Source: Pseudomonas sp. KK4 (GTDB taxonomy: Bacteria; Pseudomonadota; Gammaproteobacteria; Pseudomonadales; Pseudomonadaceae). Taken from it: a stretch of 38,774 nucleotides of DNA. The notes below the pieces were generated by a model, which searched no databases, was not told the origin of the DNA, and worked only from the letters and a program-made list of their open reading frames with translations. Numbering within the stretch: position 1 is the first letter of the stretch; the number at the start of each line of letters is the position of its first letter. The translations under genes were made by a program, and so were the position numbers. The stretch covers positions 1 to 38,774 of the forward strand of contig NZ_LYVP01000052.1 of assembly GCF_001984065.1 (NCBI RefSeq), written 5' to 3'. Below, piece after piece: positions 31,654 to 38,774 of the stretch.

Positions 31654-32643
31654 TCACCGCACAATAATCAGCTGCCCCAACACCTGGTGCTGCTCAAAGC
31701 CCAATACGCCCTGCAACGAACTCAACACCGCCTGAGGATTGCTGCTCGGAAAGCTCCCACTGACCCGCCGTTTGCCCAACTCGTCATTGAGCAACACGAT
31801 CCGGCCCGGGTAATAACGCCCCAGATCCTGCACCACCTCGGCCAGCGGCGCCTTGTAGTAGTTGAGCCAACCCTGGCGCCACGCCAATTGCGCTTCACTG
31901 TCCACCGCATGCAGCGGTTGCGCCGCGCCGTCGCCATAGGCCACTTGCTGGCCGGCGGTGAGGATTTGCTGCGGCGCGCCCTTGTCTGCCGTCACGCCCA
32001 CGCGACCGGACAACACCGTGACCTGCGCGCCATGGGGTTGCAGGCGCACTTCGAATTGCGTGCCCAGCACCCGCGCCTGGCCTTTTTCGGCGTCGACCAA
32101 AAACGGCTCGCCGGTGTGGGTCACGCTGAAGAAACCGGCCCCGCGCCGTAACTGCACATGCCGCTCGCCACCGCTGAAATCCACGGCGATGGCACTGTCG
32201 GCGTCGAGGGTGACTTGCGATTGATCGGCCAGGGTGACGGTGCGGATCTGCCCCGGGGCCGAGACGTAATCGGCGCCCAGATCATCGAGCCAGCGCAACG
32301 GCTGCCAACCGCTGCCGAGGCTGATCATCAGCAACAGGCACGCGGCCATCGCCAGCGCCCCGGACCAGCGCCGAACGCTGCTGCGACGCGATGGATTCAT
32401 GGCATTGAGATAACGCTGCAAGGCCAGGGCGTCTTCGTCTGCCAGGGCGCGCGCCGGCACTTCGCTCAACTCCCACAGCACTTGCGCGCGGGCGTAGGCT
32501 TCGCCATGGGCCGGATCGGCCTGCAACCATTGACTGAAGGTGGCTTGATCGCCGCTGCCGGGCTGGTCATGCAACAGGCTCAGCCAGGCCAGCGCGGCCT
32601 GCTCCTGAGCGGGCGTCGGGGTGACGCGTTCAACGTTGTTCAC
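31654..32643 (-). CDS. FecR-family anti-sigma factor / sigma regulator
   Basis: The 329-residue protein has an N-terminal cytoplasmic DUF4880-type region (ALAWLSLLHDQP ... FSQWLQADPAHGEAYARAQVLWE), one membrane span (ALAMAACLLLMISLGSGW, about 95-112) and a periplasmic FecR domain (GQIRTVTLADQSQVTLDADS). A C-terminal secretin/TonB-like part (LAEVVQDLGRYYPGRIVLLN) follows. It relays the receptor signal to the sigma factor. It starts with GTG and overlaps the fecI stop by four bases (GTGA), so the two are translationally coupled. Confidence 0.93.
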   Translation of the reverse strand: MNNVERVTPTPAQEQAALAWLSLLHDQPGSGDQATFSQWLQADPAHGEAYARAQVLWELSEVPARALADEDALALQRYLNAMNPSRRSSVRRWSGALAMAACLLLMISLGSGWQPLRWLDDLGADYVSAPGQIRTVTLADQSQVTLDADSAIAVDFSGGERHVQLRRGAGFFSVTHTGEPFLVDAEKGQARVLGTQFEVRLQPHGAQVTVLSGRVGVTADKGAPQQILTAGQQVAYGDGAAQPLHAVDSEAQLAWRQGWLNYYKAPLAEVVQDLGRYYPGRIVLLNDELGKRRVSGSFPSSNPQAVLSSLQGVLGFEQHQVLGQLIIVR

Positions 32644-33221
32644 GGTGCTTTCCCTGGCATGCGCGGTGGCGGTTCCCGCAGGCTGGCCTTGCAGGCCTCG
32701 AGCGCGCGCATCATATGTTTTTCCACGGCACTTTGGGACAGGCCCATGGCCTTGGCGATTTCAGCGTATTTGCGTCCGTGGATGCGGTTGAGCAAAAAGA
32801 TTTGCCGGGTGCGCTCGGGCAAGGCGCGCAGCGCCGCCTCGACATGGCGCAAATCGTTGCCCGCCTCCAGCGCCGCCTGCGGTTCACTGCCCACGCCGTC
32901 CGAGGGCTCCACCATCAGCCCTTCGCTGGCCCGAGCCCGCGTGCCTTCGCTGCGCAAATGATCGATGGCGATGTTGCCGGCGCAGCGCAACAGATAGGTG
33001 CTGAGCTCTTCGACCTGCACCAGCGGCCGCCGCCAGAACCGCAGGAACAGGTCCTGGACCAGGTCCGCCGCCGTCGCCCGGCAACCGACACGACGGTTGA
33101 CCAGCGCTTCCATTTGCGAGCGCTGGGAAAGGAACACTTGCAGGAAATGCGCACGGTCGCCGCGCGAATCATTGCGTTCGCCGGGCTCCATTTCACAGGG
33201 TTCGGTAGGATGGTTGATCAT
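32640..33221 (-). CDS. ECF sigma factor, FecI-type
   Basis: The protein has 193 residues from the ATG at 33221; an upstream frame start at 33248 lies inside the previous gene. Sigma region 2 (DLVQDLFLRFWRRP ... YLLRCAGNIAIDHLRSE) and region 4 (LPERTRQIFLLNRIHGRKYAEIAKAMGLSQSAVEKHM) are typical of iron-starvation sigma factors. It should direct transcription of the TonB receptor gene. It follows the DUF3325 gene by four bases, so it is expressed with the PepSY genes rather than from a promoter of its own. Confidence 0.93.
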   Translation of the reverse strand: MINHPTEPCEMEPGERNDSRGDRAHFLQVFLSQRSQMEALVNRRVGCRATAADLVQDLFLRFWRRPLVQVEELSTYLLRCAGNIAIDHLRSEGTRARASEGLMVEPSDGVGSEPQAALEAGNDLRHVEAALRALPERTRQIFLLNRIHGRKYAEIAKAMGLSQSAVEKHMMRALEACKASLREPPPRMPGKAP

Positions 33222-33225
33222 CGAT

Positions 33226-33552
33226 TCACAGCACCGCATACGCGGCAATCGGGCTGGCCAACAGACTCAACGCAGCCAGCGACAAGGCCATCCGCCGGCG
33301 ATAGGGCATCAGCATCACCAGCAGCAACGCACTGAGCATCAGCACCGCGCACCACTGCACCAGCCCGAAAGCCCATCCCGCGACCGACACCGCCGCCCAC
33401 AGCGACCCGCCCAGCAGCGACCATCCCGCCCACTTCAACGGTCGACGCACGGCAGTCGACGCCTTGCGCCCGAGCAACTCGGCATGGTGACGATCCATGG
33501 ATAAACACAGCGCAGTAAAACCGCCGTAACAGAGCAGGCAGGCCAGCAACAT
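33226..33552 (-). CDS. DUF3325-type small membrane protein
   Basis: The 108-residue protein has three hydrophobic segments and a MDRHHAELLGR motif near residue 20, as in DUF3325 proteins found beside PepSY reductases in iron-siderophore loci. Its ATG directly abuts the TGA of the PepSY gene, indicating coupled translation. Role in siderophore iron release is inferred from context. Confidence 0.8.
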   Translation of the reverse strand: MLLACLLCYGGFTALCLSMDRHHAELLGRKASTAVRRPLKWAGWSLLGGSLWAAVSVAGWAFGLVQWCAVLMLSALLLVMLMPYRRRMALSLAALSLLASPIAAYAVL

Positions 33553-35133
33553 TCAGTGGGCCTCCTGTTCAAGGGGGATCGACCGTTGTCGGTTTCGGCC
33601 GGTGATTTCAGGCTGGCCGGCGCGTTGCATTTTCCACGCGGCCCAGCCGAGGAACAGGCCGCTGCCCAGGCACGCCAGATCGAAGCCGGCCATGGCCCAA
33701 TCGCCTGTCGCCAAGCTGTTGCCCAGGTGATGAAGCGTGGTCACGGCATTGAGCAACGGTACTGAAGCAAACAGCAGCGCGGCCAGCGCCAACTGCTCCA
33801 CCCATGCCCCGCGCCCGCGGCGCCATGCGGCGTGCAGCAGGCTCAGGCCCCAGGCAATGAAGAAGCTGTTGATCTCCCATTGCGCCCGTTCAGCCATGTC
33901 CACCGGCAATACGCGATTGGCCCAGAAGAATGCCGCGACCGCGATGACCAGCCCCGACATGCTGGCGATGTTCAGCACTTCAACCAGCGTCAATTCAAAG
34001 GGCAGTACACCGCTTTTGGCATGCTTGAGTTGACGCTTGCCGAGCCAGATCACAAGCCCGGTGCCGATCATCGCGGTACTGGCCAGCCCACAGAAAAAGT
34101 ACAGCCAGCGCAATACCGGGTCAGCGAAACGGCCCATGTGCAAACCGTAAAAACTGCCGGCAACGGCCATTGGCACTGATTGTTCCGGGGTCTGGGCGAG
34201 CAGTTGCCCGGTGACGCCGCTGAAGGTCACGGCGCGGCCAAATTCGTGGACCACACGGTCGGTGCCATTGTGCGTCAGCACCACCGAGGCGTTCGTATCG
34301 CCAGGGTTGTTGACCGTCACCTGCCCGGCGTTGCCGCCCGCCCAGTGTTCACGCGCCTTTTCCAGCATTGGGGCCAGTGGCAACAACGGTGCCGGGGTGC
34401 CCGCGACTTTAGCGGTGTTGGCTGCCGGAAACACGTCACTGAAAAAAGCCTGCACATCGCCTTTGTAGGCCGCGAGGATGCTCGCCGGCATCACCATGGT
34501 CATGAAAATCACCAGGCTGCTGTAGGTGATCATCAGGTGAAACGGCAACACCAGCACACCCACCGCGTTGTGCCCGTCCAGCCAGGAGCGCTGGCCCTTG
34601 CGCGGGCGGAAGGTGAAGAAGTCCTTGAAGATTTTCTTGTGGGTGATGATCCCGCTGATCAGCGCGACGAACATCACCATGGCGGCGATGGTCGACAGCC
34701 AGCGGCCCCACGGATAAGGCATTTGCAGTTGGAAGTGAAAACGGTAGAAGAACTCGCCGCCCTGGGTGTCGCGGCCCTGCACTTCGGCGCCCGTCAGTGG
34801 GTCGAGGCTTTTTTCCGTGAACTGGCCGCGCTCACCGGGCTTGGCCGGCGCCGGCTGCCAGCGTACCGACAGGGCGGGCTCGCGGGCACCGGGCAGATCG
34901 ATGATCCAGCGCGAGGCATTGGCCGCGTGCTGCTCGAGATACTGCTGGGCCAGGGTCAGGCTGGTTTCGGTGGACACCGGACGCGCCGGGATTTCCGGCT
35001 GCATCCAGTGGCTGATCTCGTCCTTGAAGTAGGCGAGCGTGCCGGTCAGGAAAATCGCGAACAGCAGCCAGCCGAAGATCAAGCCTGCCCAGGTGTGCAA
35101 CCAGGCCATGGCCTGGCGGAAACCCTCTTTCAT
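33553..35133 (-). CDS. PepSY-domain inner-membrane protein, likely siderophore-iron reductase
   Basis: The protein has 526 residues from the ATG at 35133; the frame runs on but overlaps the previous gene by the usual ATGA. It has an N-terminal membrane segment (WLHTWAGLIFGWLLFAIFLTGTLAYF) with the histidine of the PepSY-TM family, two periplasmic PepSY-like regions, and four or five spans in all. The family includes FoxB of P. aeruginosa, which helps release iron from hydroxamate siderophores. It is encoded with an ECF sigma factor, FecR and a TonB receptor gene, which supports that role. Confidence 0.85.
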   Translation of the reverse strand: MKEGFRQAMAWLHTWAGLIFGWLLFAIFLTGTLAYFKDEISHWMQPEIPARPVSTETSLTLAQQYLEQHAANASRWIIDLPGAREPALSVRWQPAPAKPGERGQFTEKSLDPLTGAEVQGRDTQGGEFFYRFHFQLQMPYPWGRWLSTIAAMVMFVALISGIITHKKIFKDFFTFRPRKGQRSWLDGHNAVGVLVLPFHLMITYSSLVIFMTMVMPASILAAYKGDVQAFFSDVFPAANTAKVAGTPAPLLPLAPMLEKAREHWAGGNAGQVTVNNPGDTNASVVLTHNGTDRVVHEFGRAVTFSGVTGQLLAQTPEQSVPMAVAGSFYGLHMGRFADPVLRWLYFFCGLASTAMIGTGLVIWLGKRQLKHAKSGVLPFELTLVEVLNIASMSGLVIAVAAFFWANRVLPVDMAERAQWEINSFFIAWGLSLLHAAWRRGRGAWVEQLALAALLFASVPLLNAVTTLHHLGNSLATGDWAMAGFDLACLGSGLFLGWAAWKMQRAGQPEITGRNRQRSIPLEQEAH

Positions 35134-35435
35134 GCCCGGCCCCCCCAGTACATCAGGCCTGCTGCTGCGGCCAGCACCAGAGAGGGCGCAATCAATCCCA
35201 ACCAGGCTCGCCAGGCCGTACGACAGCCGAAGCACCAGAGCACCGCCAGCAGGTAGACCAGGAACGAACCGGTCATGCCGGTCACTGCTGCATCGGCGCG
35301 GGCCATCGGCACCCACAACGTCAGGCACACACTGGCCAGCGCTGTCAGGACATAGCCGCCGAGCACGGCAGCCAGCACCCGCGATAAAACCGCCAGTCGA
35401 TAGGAAACGGGGAGTGTGCTGTGTTTGGCTGTCAT
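35130..35435 (-). CDS. DUF3649-type small membrane protein
   Basis: The 101-residue protein has three hydrophobic segments (LAAVLGGYVLTALASVCLTLW, GSFLVYLLAVLWCFGC, APSLVLAAAAGLMYW). DUF3649 proteins usually precede PepSY reductases in pseudomonad iron loci. It is the first gene of the six-gene operon. An AAGGT site is present and a Fur-box-like sequence lies about 60 bases upstream. Its stop overlaps the PepSY start (ATGA). Confidence 0.82.
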   Translation of the reverse strand: MTAKHSTLPVSYRLAVLSRVLAAVLGGYVLTALASVCLTLWVPMARADAAVTGMTGSFLVYLLAVLWCFGCRTAWRAWLGLIAPSLVLAAAAGLMYWGGRA

Positions 35436-35494
35436 GAGGCGACCTTGAAACCGGGCGAGCCGCCGTGATCGTCACAGGCTCAGCAAAGCGCAAT

Positions 35495-35513
35495 ATTAAT
35501 GATAAATATTCTC
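35495..35513. promoter_or_regulatory. Fur box-like sequence upstream of the iron operon
   Basis: ATTAATGATAAATATTCTC matches the 19-base Fur consensus GATAATGATAATCATTATC at 14 positions. It lies about 60 bases before the DUF3649 start in an AT-rich patch, the place where iron-Fur repression would be expected. Confidence 0.65.
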
Positions 35514-35554
35514 ATACGCAAAGCCGTATCCAAGTGCCGCAACGATCCCTCGCC

Positions 35555-35589
35555 AAAAAAAAAACGGGCCTGCAATGCAGGCCCATTTT
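35555..35589 (-). terminator. Rho-independent terminator of the hibernation-factor gene
   Basis: GGGCCTGC and GCAGGCCC form a perfect 8-bp stem with a three-base loop, followed on the minus strand by a run of ten T residues. It begins 22 bases after the gene's stop codon. Confidence 0.92.
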
Positions 35590-35611
35590 CATGGGGAGGT
35601 TAAATCAGGCT

Positions 35612-36022
35612 TCAGCCATTCTGGGCAGCCTGTTCGTTTTCGAGAAATTCTTCTTCCAGCAACTTGTCGGCGTGTGGCCGGCGCTCGAAGGGCACCACGG
35701 CGGCGCGGGGTTTGCCGCGCAGTTTGCCGAACAGGTGTTCCAGCGCGTGCTCGAGTTTCTCGGCAGCTCCGTCGATCGCCAGTTCCAGGCTGGCGGCTTT
35801 ATGGGTGACAGAAATCGGTTGGTGGCCCTTTGGCCTCGCTTCCAGTTGGCAGCGCAAATCGTGGGGACCGGGCTTGTCGCCGTTCTCGTCCCGCAGGTGA
35901 ACCTCGATGCGGGTCAGGTCCTCCTCGTAGCGTTCGAGCGTGCTCTCAATGGTGGTTCGTACCCACTCCTCCAGTCGGATGCTGCTTTGAATATGGTTAT
36001 CGCTATTGACTTGGATTTGCAT
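35612..36022 (-). CDS. hpf: Ribosome hibernation-promoting factor / RaiA-family protein
   Basis: The 136-residue protein has the HPF/RaiA fold: MQIQVNSDNHIQSS, RTTIESTLERYEEDLTRIEVHLRDENG and a central CQLEARPKGHQPISVTHKAASLELAIDGAAEKLEHALEH. A charged tail of about 40 residues follows, making it longer than short HPF and shorter than long HPF. Such proteins bind the 30S decoding centre and silence ribosomes under stress. It is not beside rpoN, where Pseudomonas usually has a short hpf, so this is probably a paralogue. AAGGG precedes the ATG. Confidence 0.85.
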   Translation of the reverse strand: MQIQVNSDNHIQSSIRLEEWVRTTIESTLERYEEDLTRIEVHLRDENGDKPGPHDLRCQLEARPKGHQPISVTHKAASLELAIDGAAEKLEHALEHLFGKLRGKPRAAVVPFERRPHADKLLEEEFLENEQAAQNG

Positions 36023-36161
36023 AGTTCATCCCTTATTTCAGCTAGCTCGCGAGAGGCCGGTCAGCTAAGCCCTTGGGCGTCATCACCGTGACCTCTTGCT
36101 TACACAATCGGTCTGTACGCTGAACAATTCAACCCCTGAAAAAAGATAAATATGTAACCGC

Positions 36162-36186
36162 AAAAAAAGCCGGACAACCGGTAAAA
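36162..36186 (-). terminator. Weak candidate terminator of the LysR gene
   Basis: On the minus strand CCGG-TTGT-CCGG is followed by a T-run of seven. The stem is only four to five base pairs, so strength is uncertain. It lies about 50 bases past the LysR stop. Confidence 0.4.
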
Positions 36187-36236
36187 GCGCTGTTAAGGTC
36201 GGGAGTTGGGTCGCCCCGCTTCCCTGACACAAATTC

Positions 36237-37184
36237 TCACATCTGCTGGTCCGCCAGCGGGTGCAAAGCGCGAAACATCCCCGCCTCTTCCACTAGCCAG
36301 TCATGCACCGCACGCACCCCCGGATGGCTCAGCGCACCCGGTGCATAGAGCAGCATGTAGCGCTTGTGATTGGGCACCGCCAGGCCAAACGGCACGATCA
36401 GCGCCCCGCGTTCCAGTTCGTCGTTCAGCAATGTTCGCCGCGCAATGGCCACGCCCATGCCAGCAATGGCCGCTTCGATGGTCAGGTGATTGCGATTGAA
36501 GGTGTGCCCGCGCCGCACATCGGCCCCTTCGAAACCAATGGCGTTGAGATAGAACTCCCACTCCGCGTATTCGTAACTGCCGCGCCAGGCGGTGATGTCG
36601 TGCAGCAACGGAAAATGCATCAGGTCCGCCGGGCCATGCAGCGGCGGCCGTCCACGCAAAAGTCCCGGCGCGCACACCGGAAAAATCTGCTCATCGAGCA
36701 AGGCTGTGGATAACAGCCCGGGATAGCTGCCGTCGTTGAGGTCGATGGCCAGGTCGAAGTCGCCCTCATGCAAGGGCACGCTGCTGTCCTCGGCCACCAG
36801 CCGCAGCTGAATGTCGGGAAAGCGCTGTTGCAGGCGCGGCAGACGCGGCGTCAGCCATTTGCTCAGGAATGACGGAATCGAGCGCACCCGCAGGGTCCCG
36901 CTGATCATGCCCGCGTCGAGCCTGCGCAATTCCGCATCGATGCTGCCGTAGGCTTCGTTCACCGTAATGGCCAAACGCTGGCCTTCGGCACTCAGTTCCA
37001 CTCCCCTGGCCCGTCGATGGAACAGGCGAAAGCCCAGCCGCTCCTCCAGTTGACGGATCTGCTGGCTGACCGCCCCCGGCGTGATGTGCAGTTCCTCGGC
37101 GCAGCGGGTGAATGACAAGTGCCGTGCAGCGCAGGAAAACACCTGCAGCCACACGTAGGTCTGGGCATGCAATTGACGGCTCAT
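36237..37184 (-). CDS. LysR-family transcriptional regulator, GcvA-like
   Basis: The 315-residue protein has an N-terminal winged helix (LQVFSCAARHLSFTRCAEELHITPGAVSQQIRQLEERLG) and a substrate-binding domain typical of the GcvA subgroup (GDFDLAIDLNDGSYPG, WEFYLNAIG, NRNHLTIEAAIAGMGVAIARR). It is divergent from the L-serine ammonia-lyase gene (135-base gap), so it probably regulates that gene, perhaps in response to serine or glycine. AGGA precedes the ATG. Target and effector are inference. Confidence 0.92.
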   Translation of the reverse strand: MSRQLHAQTYVWLQVFSCAARHLSFTRCAEELHITPGAVSQQIRQLEERLGFRLFHRRARGVELSAEGQRLAITVNEAYGSIDAELRRLDAGMISGTLRVRSIPSFLSKWLTPRLPRLQQRFPDIQLRLVAEDSSVPLHEGDFDLAIDLNDGSYPGLLSTALLDEQIFPVCAPGLLRGRPPLHGPADLMHFPLLHDITAWRGSYEYAEWEFYLNAIGFEGADVRRGHTFNRNHLTIEAAIAGMGVAIARRTLLNDELERGALIVPFGLAVPNHKRYMLLYAPGALSHPGVRAVHDWLVEEAGMFRALHPLADQQM

Positions 37185-37319
37185 CGTTTAGTCCTGCTAA
37201 AGGCTGTCTTAGGAAGTTTCGTTGGTCACGTAGGACCTTGCTTGGCAGTATCGCTGAAAGTGCGCTTGTCCTACAAAAATGGCAGCGATCCATCCTCCAT
37301 TGCGGGAATAGGCTTTAGC

Positions 37320-38696
37320 ATGGCTATCAGTGTTTTCGATCTCTTTAAAGTCGGCATCGGTCCGTCCAGTTCTCATACCGTGGGTCCGATGCGTGCCGCC
37401 GCGACGTTCGCCCAGGCGCTGGTCGATCAGGCGTTGCTGCTGGACGTGCGTAGAGTCGAAATCCGGCTCTATGGCTCCCTGTCGGCCACCGGCGTCGGTC
37501 ACGCCACCGACCGCGCCTGTGTCATGGGCCTGATGGGCGAATGGCCGGACCGCATCGATCCCACCACCATCGACAGCCGCATCCACACGCTGCGTGAATC
37601 CCGCCAATTGTCCCTGGCCGGCCAGGCCACCATCGCCTTCGACTGGGCGCGGGATCTGCTGCTGCTCGACGAGAACCTGCCCTTCCACCCTAACGCCATG
37701 TCGCTGACGGCCTTCGGCGAAACCGGCGAGCTGTTCGAGCAAACCTACTATTCGGTGGGTGGTGGTTTCATCATCGAAGCGGCCGAAGCGGAAACCGGCG
37801 TGGCCCCCGCTGGCGACGTGGTGTTGCCCTACGACTTTTCCAGCGCCGTCGAACTGCTTGAGCTGTGCAACCGGCACGGCCTGCGGGTTTCCGAATTGAT
37901 GATGGCCAACGAACGGGCCTGGCGCAGCGACGACGAAATCCGTCAGGGCCTGCTGCACATCTGGTCGGTGATGCGCGAGTGCGTCGAGCAAGGCATGCGC
38001 CACGAGGGCATCCTCCCCGGCGGCCTGAATGTGCCGCGGCGGGCAGCGAAACTGCATCGCAACCTGTTGGAAATCGGCAAGCCGAACGTCATCACCTCGA
38101 CCCTGTCCGCCATGGAATGGGTCAACCTGTTTGCCCTGGCGGTGAACGAGGAAAACGCCGCCGGCGGGCGCATGGTCACGGCACCGACCAATGGCGCGGC
38201 GGGGATCATCCCGGCGGTGCTGCATTACTACATGAAATTCAATCCGGATGCGTCGGACGATGATGTGGTCGCGTTCTTTCTGGGCGCGGCGGCGGTCGGC
38301 ATCCTGTGCAAGAAAAACGCGTCGATCTCCGGGGCCGAAGTGGGCTGCCAGGGCGAAGTCGGTTCGGCCTGCGCCATGGCGGCGGCGGGTCTGGCAGAGA
38401 TACTCGGTGCCACCCCGGAGCAGCTGGAGAATGCCGCCGAGATCGGCCTGGAACACAACCTCGGCCTGACCTGCGACCCGGTGGGCGGACTGGTGCAGGT
38501 GCCGTGCATCGAACGCAATGCGATTGCCGCGGTGAAAGCGATCAATGCCACGCAGATGGCCCTGCGTGGTGACGGCAAGCACTTCATCTCCCTGGACCGG
38601 GTGATCCGCACCATGCGCGATACCGGGGCGGATATGCATGACAAATACAAGGAAACGTCACGGGGCGGCCTGGCGGTGAACTGGGTGGAATGCTGA
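37320..38696 (+). CDS. L-serine ammonia-lyase (L-serine dehydratase, single-chain Fe-S type)
   Basis: The protein has 458 residues from the ATG at 37320, with GGGAATAGG upstream; the open frame starts earlier but overlaps the LysR gene. It has the family start SVFDLFKVGIGPSSSHTVGPM. The cluster region has three or more conserved cysteines (CKKNASISGAEVGCQGEVGSAC, DPVGGLVQVPCIERNA) that hold the catalytic [4Fe-4S] centre. It converts L-serine to pyruvate and ammonia. The whole protein is one chain, as in SdaA/SdaB; the paralogue cannot be chosen since usual glycine-cleavage neighbours are absent. Its divergent LysR neighbour is the probable regulator. Confidence 0.95.
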   Translation: MAISVFDLFKVGIGPSSSHTVGPMRAAATFAQALVDQALLLDVRRVEIRLYGSLSATGVGHATDRACVMGLMGEWPDRIDPTTIDSRIHTLRESRQLSLAGQATIAFDWARDLLLLDENLPFHPNAMSLTAFGETGELFEQTYYSVGGGFIIEAAEAETGVAPAGDVVLPYDFSSAVELLELCNRHGLRVSELMMANERAWRSDDEIRQGLLHIWSVMRECVEQGMRHEGILPGGLNVPRRAAKLHRNLLEIGKPNVITSTLSAMEWVNLFALAVNEENAAGGRMVTAPTNGAAGIIPAVLHYYMKFNPDASDDDVVAFFLGAAAVGILCKKNASISGAEVGCQGEVGSACAMAAAGLAEILGATPEQLENAAEIGLEHNLGLTCDPVGGLVQVPCIERNAIAAVKAINATQMALRGDGKHFISLDRVIRTMRDTGADMHDKYKETSRGGLAVNWVEC

Positions 38697-38740
38697 GGCT
38701 GACTGCACCGTTACCGGTCTTCCTGCCCTGAATCGGCCCA

Positions 38741-38764
38741 TGTGGGAGCGGGCTTGCTCGCGAA
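38741..38764. repeat. REP copy (TGTGGGAGCGGGCTTGCTCGCGAA), partner beyond the window
   Basis: A complete forward copy 44 bases past the serine ammonia-lyase stop. The window ends ten bases later, so an inverted partner may exist outside. Confidence 0.9.
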
Positions 38765-38774
38765 GGGGTCGTGT

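Noticed and set aside
1206..38764. Repeated palindromes as a possible CRISPR array
   Set aside because: The copies are scattered one or two per gap, in inverted pairs with no regular spacers; they are REP elements.

Overview
The window looks like chromosomal DNA of a Pseudomonas species, most likely of the P. fluorescens group. The grounds are high GC content, many Pseudomonas-type REP doublets (two forms, GTGGGAGCGGGCTTGCTCGCGAA and GTAGGAGCGAGCTTGCTCGCGAT), a cyoABCDE operon close to dsbB and a divergent fhp/fhpR pair, and a cheV and FecI/FecR/TonB-receptor context typical of the genus. No rRNA, tRNA, CRISPR array, insertion sequence or prophage gene was seen.

Region 1 (about 1-12.5 kb) is the most unusual part. 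A compact set of minus-strand genes looks like an uncharacterised small-molecule pathway. In transcription order it holds an MFS transporter, an ATP-grasp ligase, a RidA-family protein, a cupin, a YfcF-like glutathione transferase, a KamA-type radical-SAM protein, a branched-chain-aminotransferase fold protein, a TauD/clavaminate-synthase-like Fe(II)/2-oxoglutarate oxygenase, an AurF-type di-iron N-oxygenase and a metallo-beta-lactamase-fold hydrolase. A MocR regulator is divergent from the transporter gene, and the effector half of a second MocR regulator runs convergently into the other end. A perfect 13-bp hairpin with a T-rich tail separates the first three genes from the rest. A direct repeat lies upstream of the GST gene, so the genes probably form two or three transcription units. 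I infer an amino-acid-derived, N-oxidised, exported product; I cannot name it.

Region 2 (12.5-18.8 kb) is the cytochrome bo3 ubiquinol oxidase operon cyoABCDE and, upstream of it, dsbB. A gap of about 825 bases between cyoA and dsbB holds the dsbB terminator, GCGAC/GTCGC half-sites resembling RegA/PrrA/RoxR operators, and a perfect hairpin.

Region 3 (18.9-27 kb) holds the nitric-oxide response pair: flavohaemoglobin and its sigma-54 activator, with three GT-N7-AC sites and a candidate -24/-12 promoter. It also holds cheV, a GNAT acetyltransferase, a small exported protein, a YkgJ-type cysteine-cluster protein, an 81-residue disordered protein, a GhrB-type 2-hydroxyacid dehydrogenase and a DUF2165 membrane protein.

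Region 4 (27-38.8 kb) holds an EamA transporter divergent from an AraC regulator. Next comes an iron-siderophore operon (DUF3649, PepSY reductase-like protein, DUF3325, FecI, FecR, TonB-dependent receptor) headed by a Fur-box-like sequence. It ends with a ribosome-hibernation factor and a LysR regulator divergent from L-serine ammonia-lyase.

Most start sites were placed by Shine-Dalgarno position and family length. In several genes the longest reading frame begins upstream of the likely true start.
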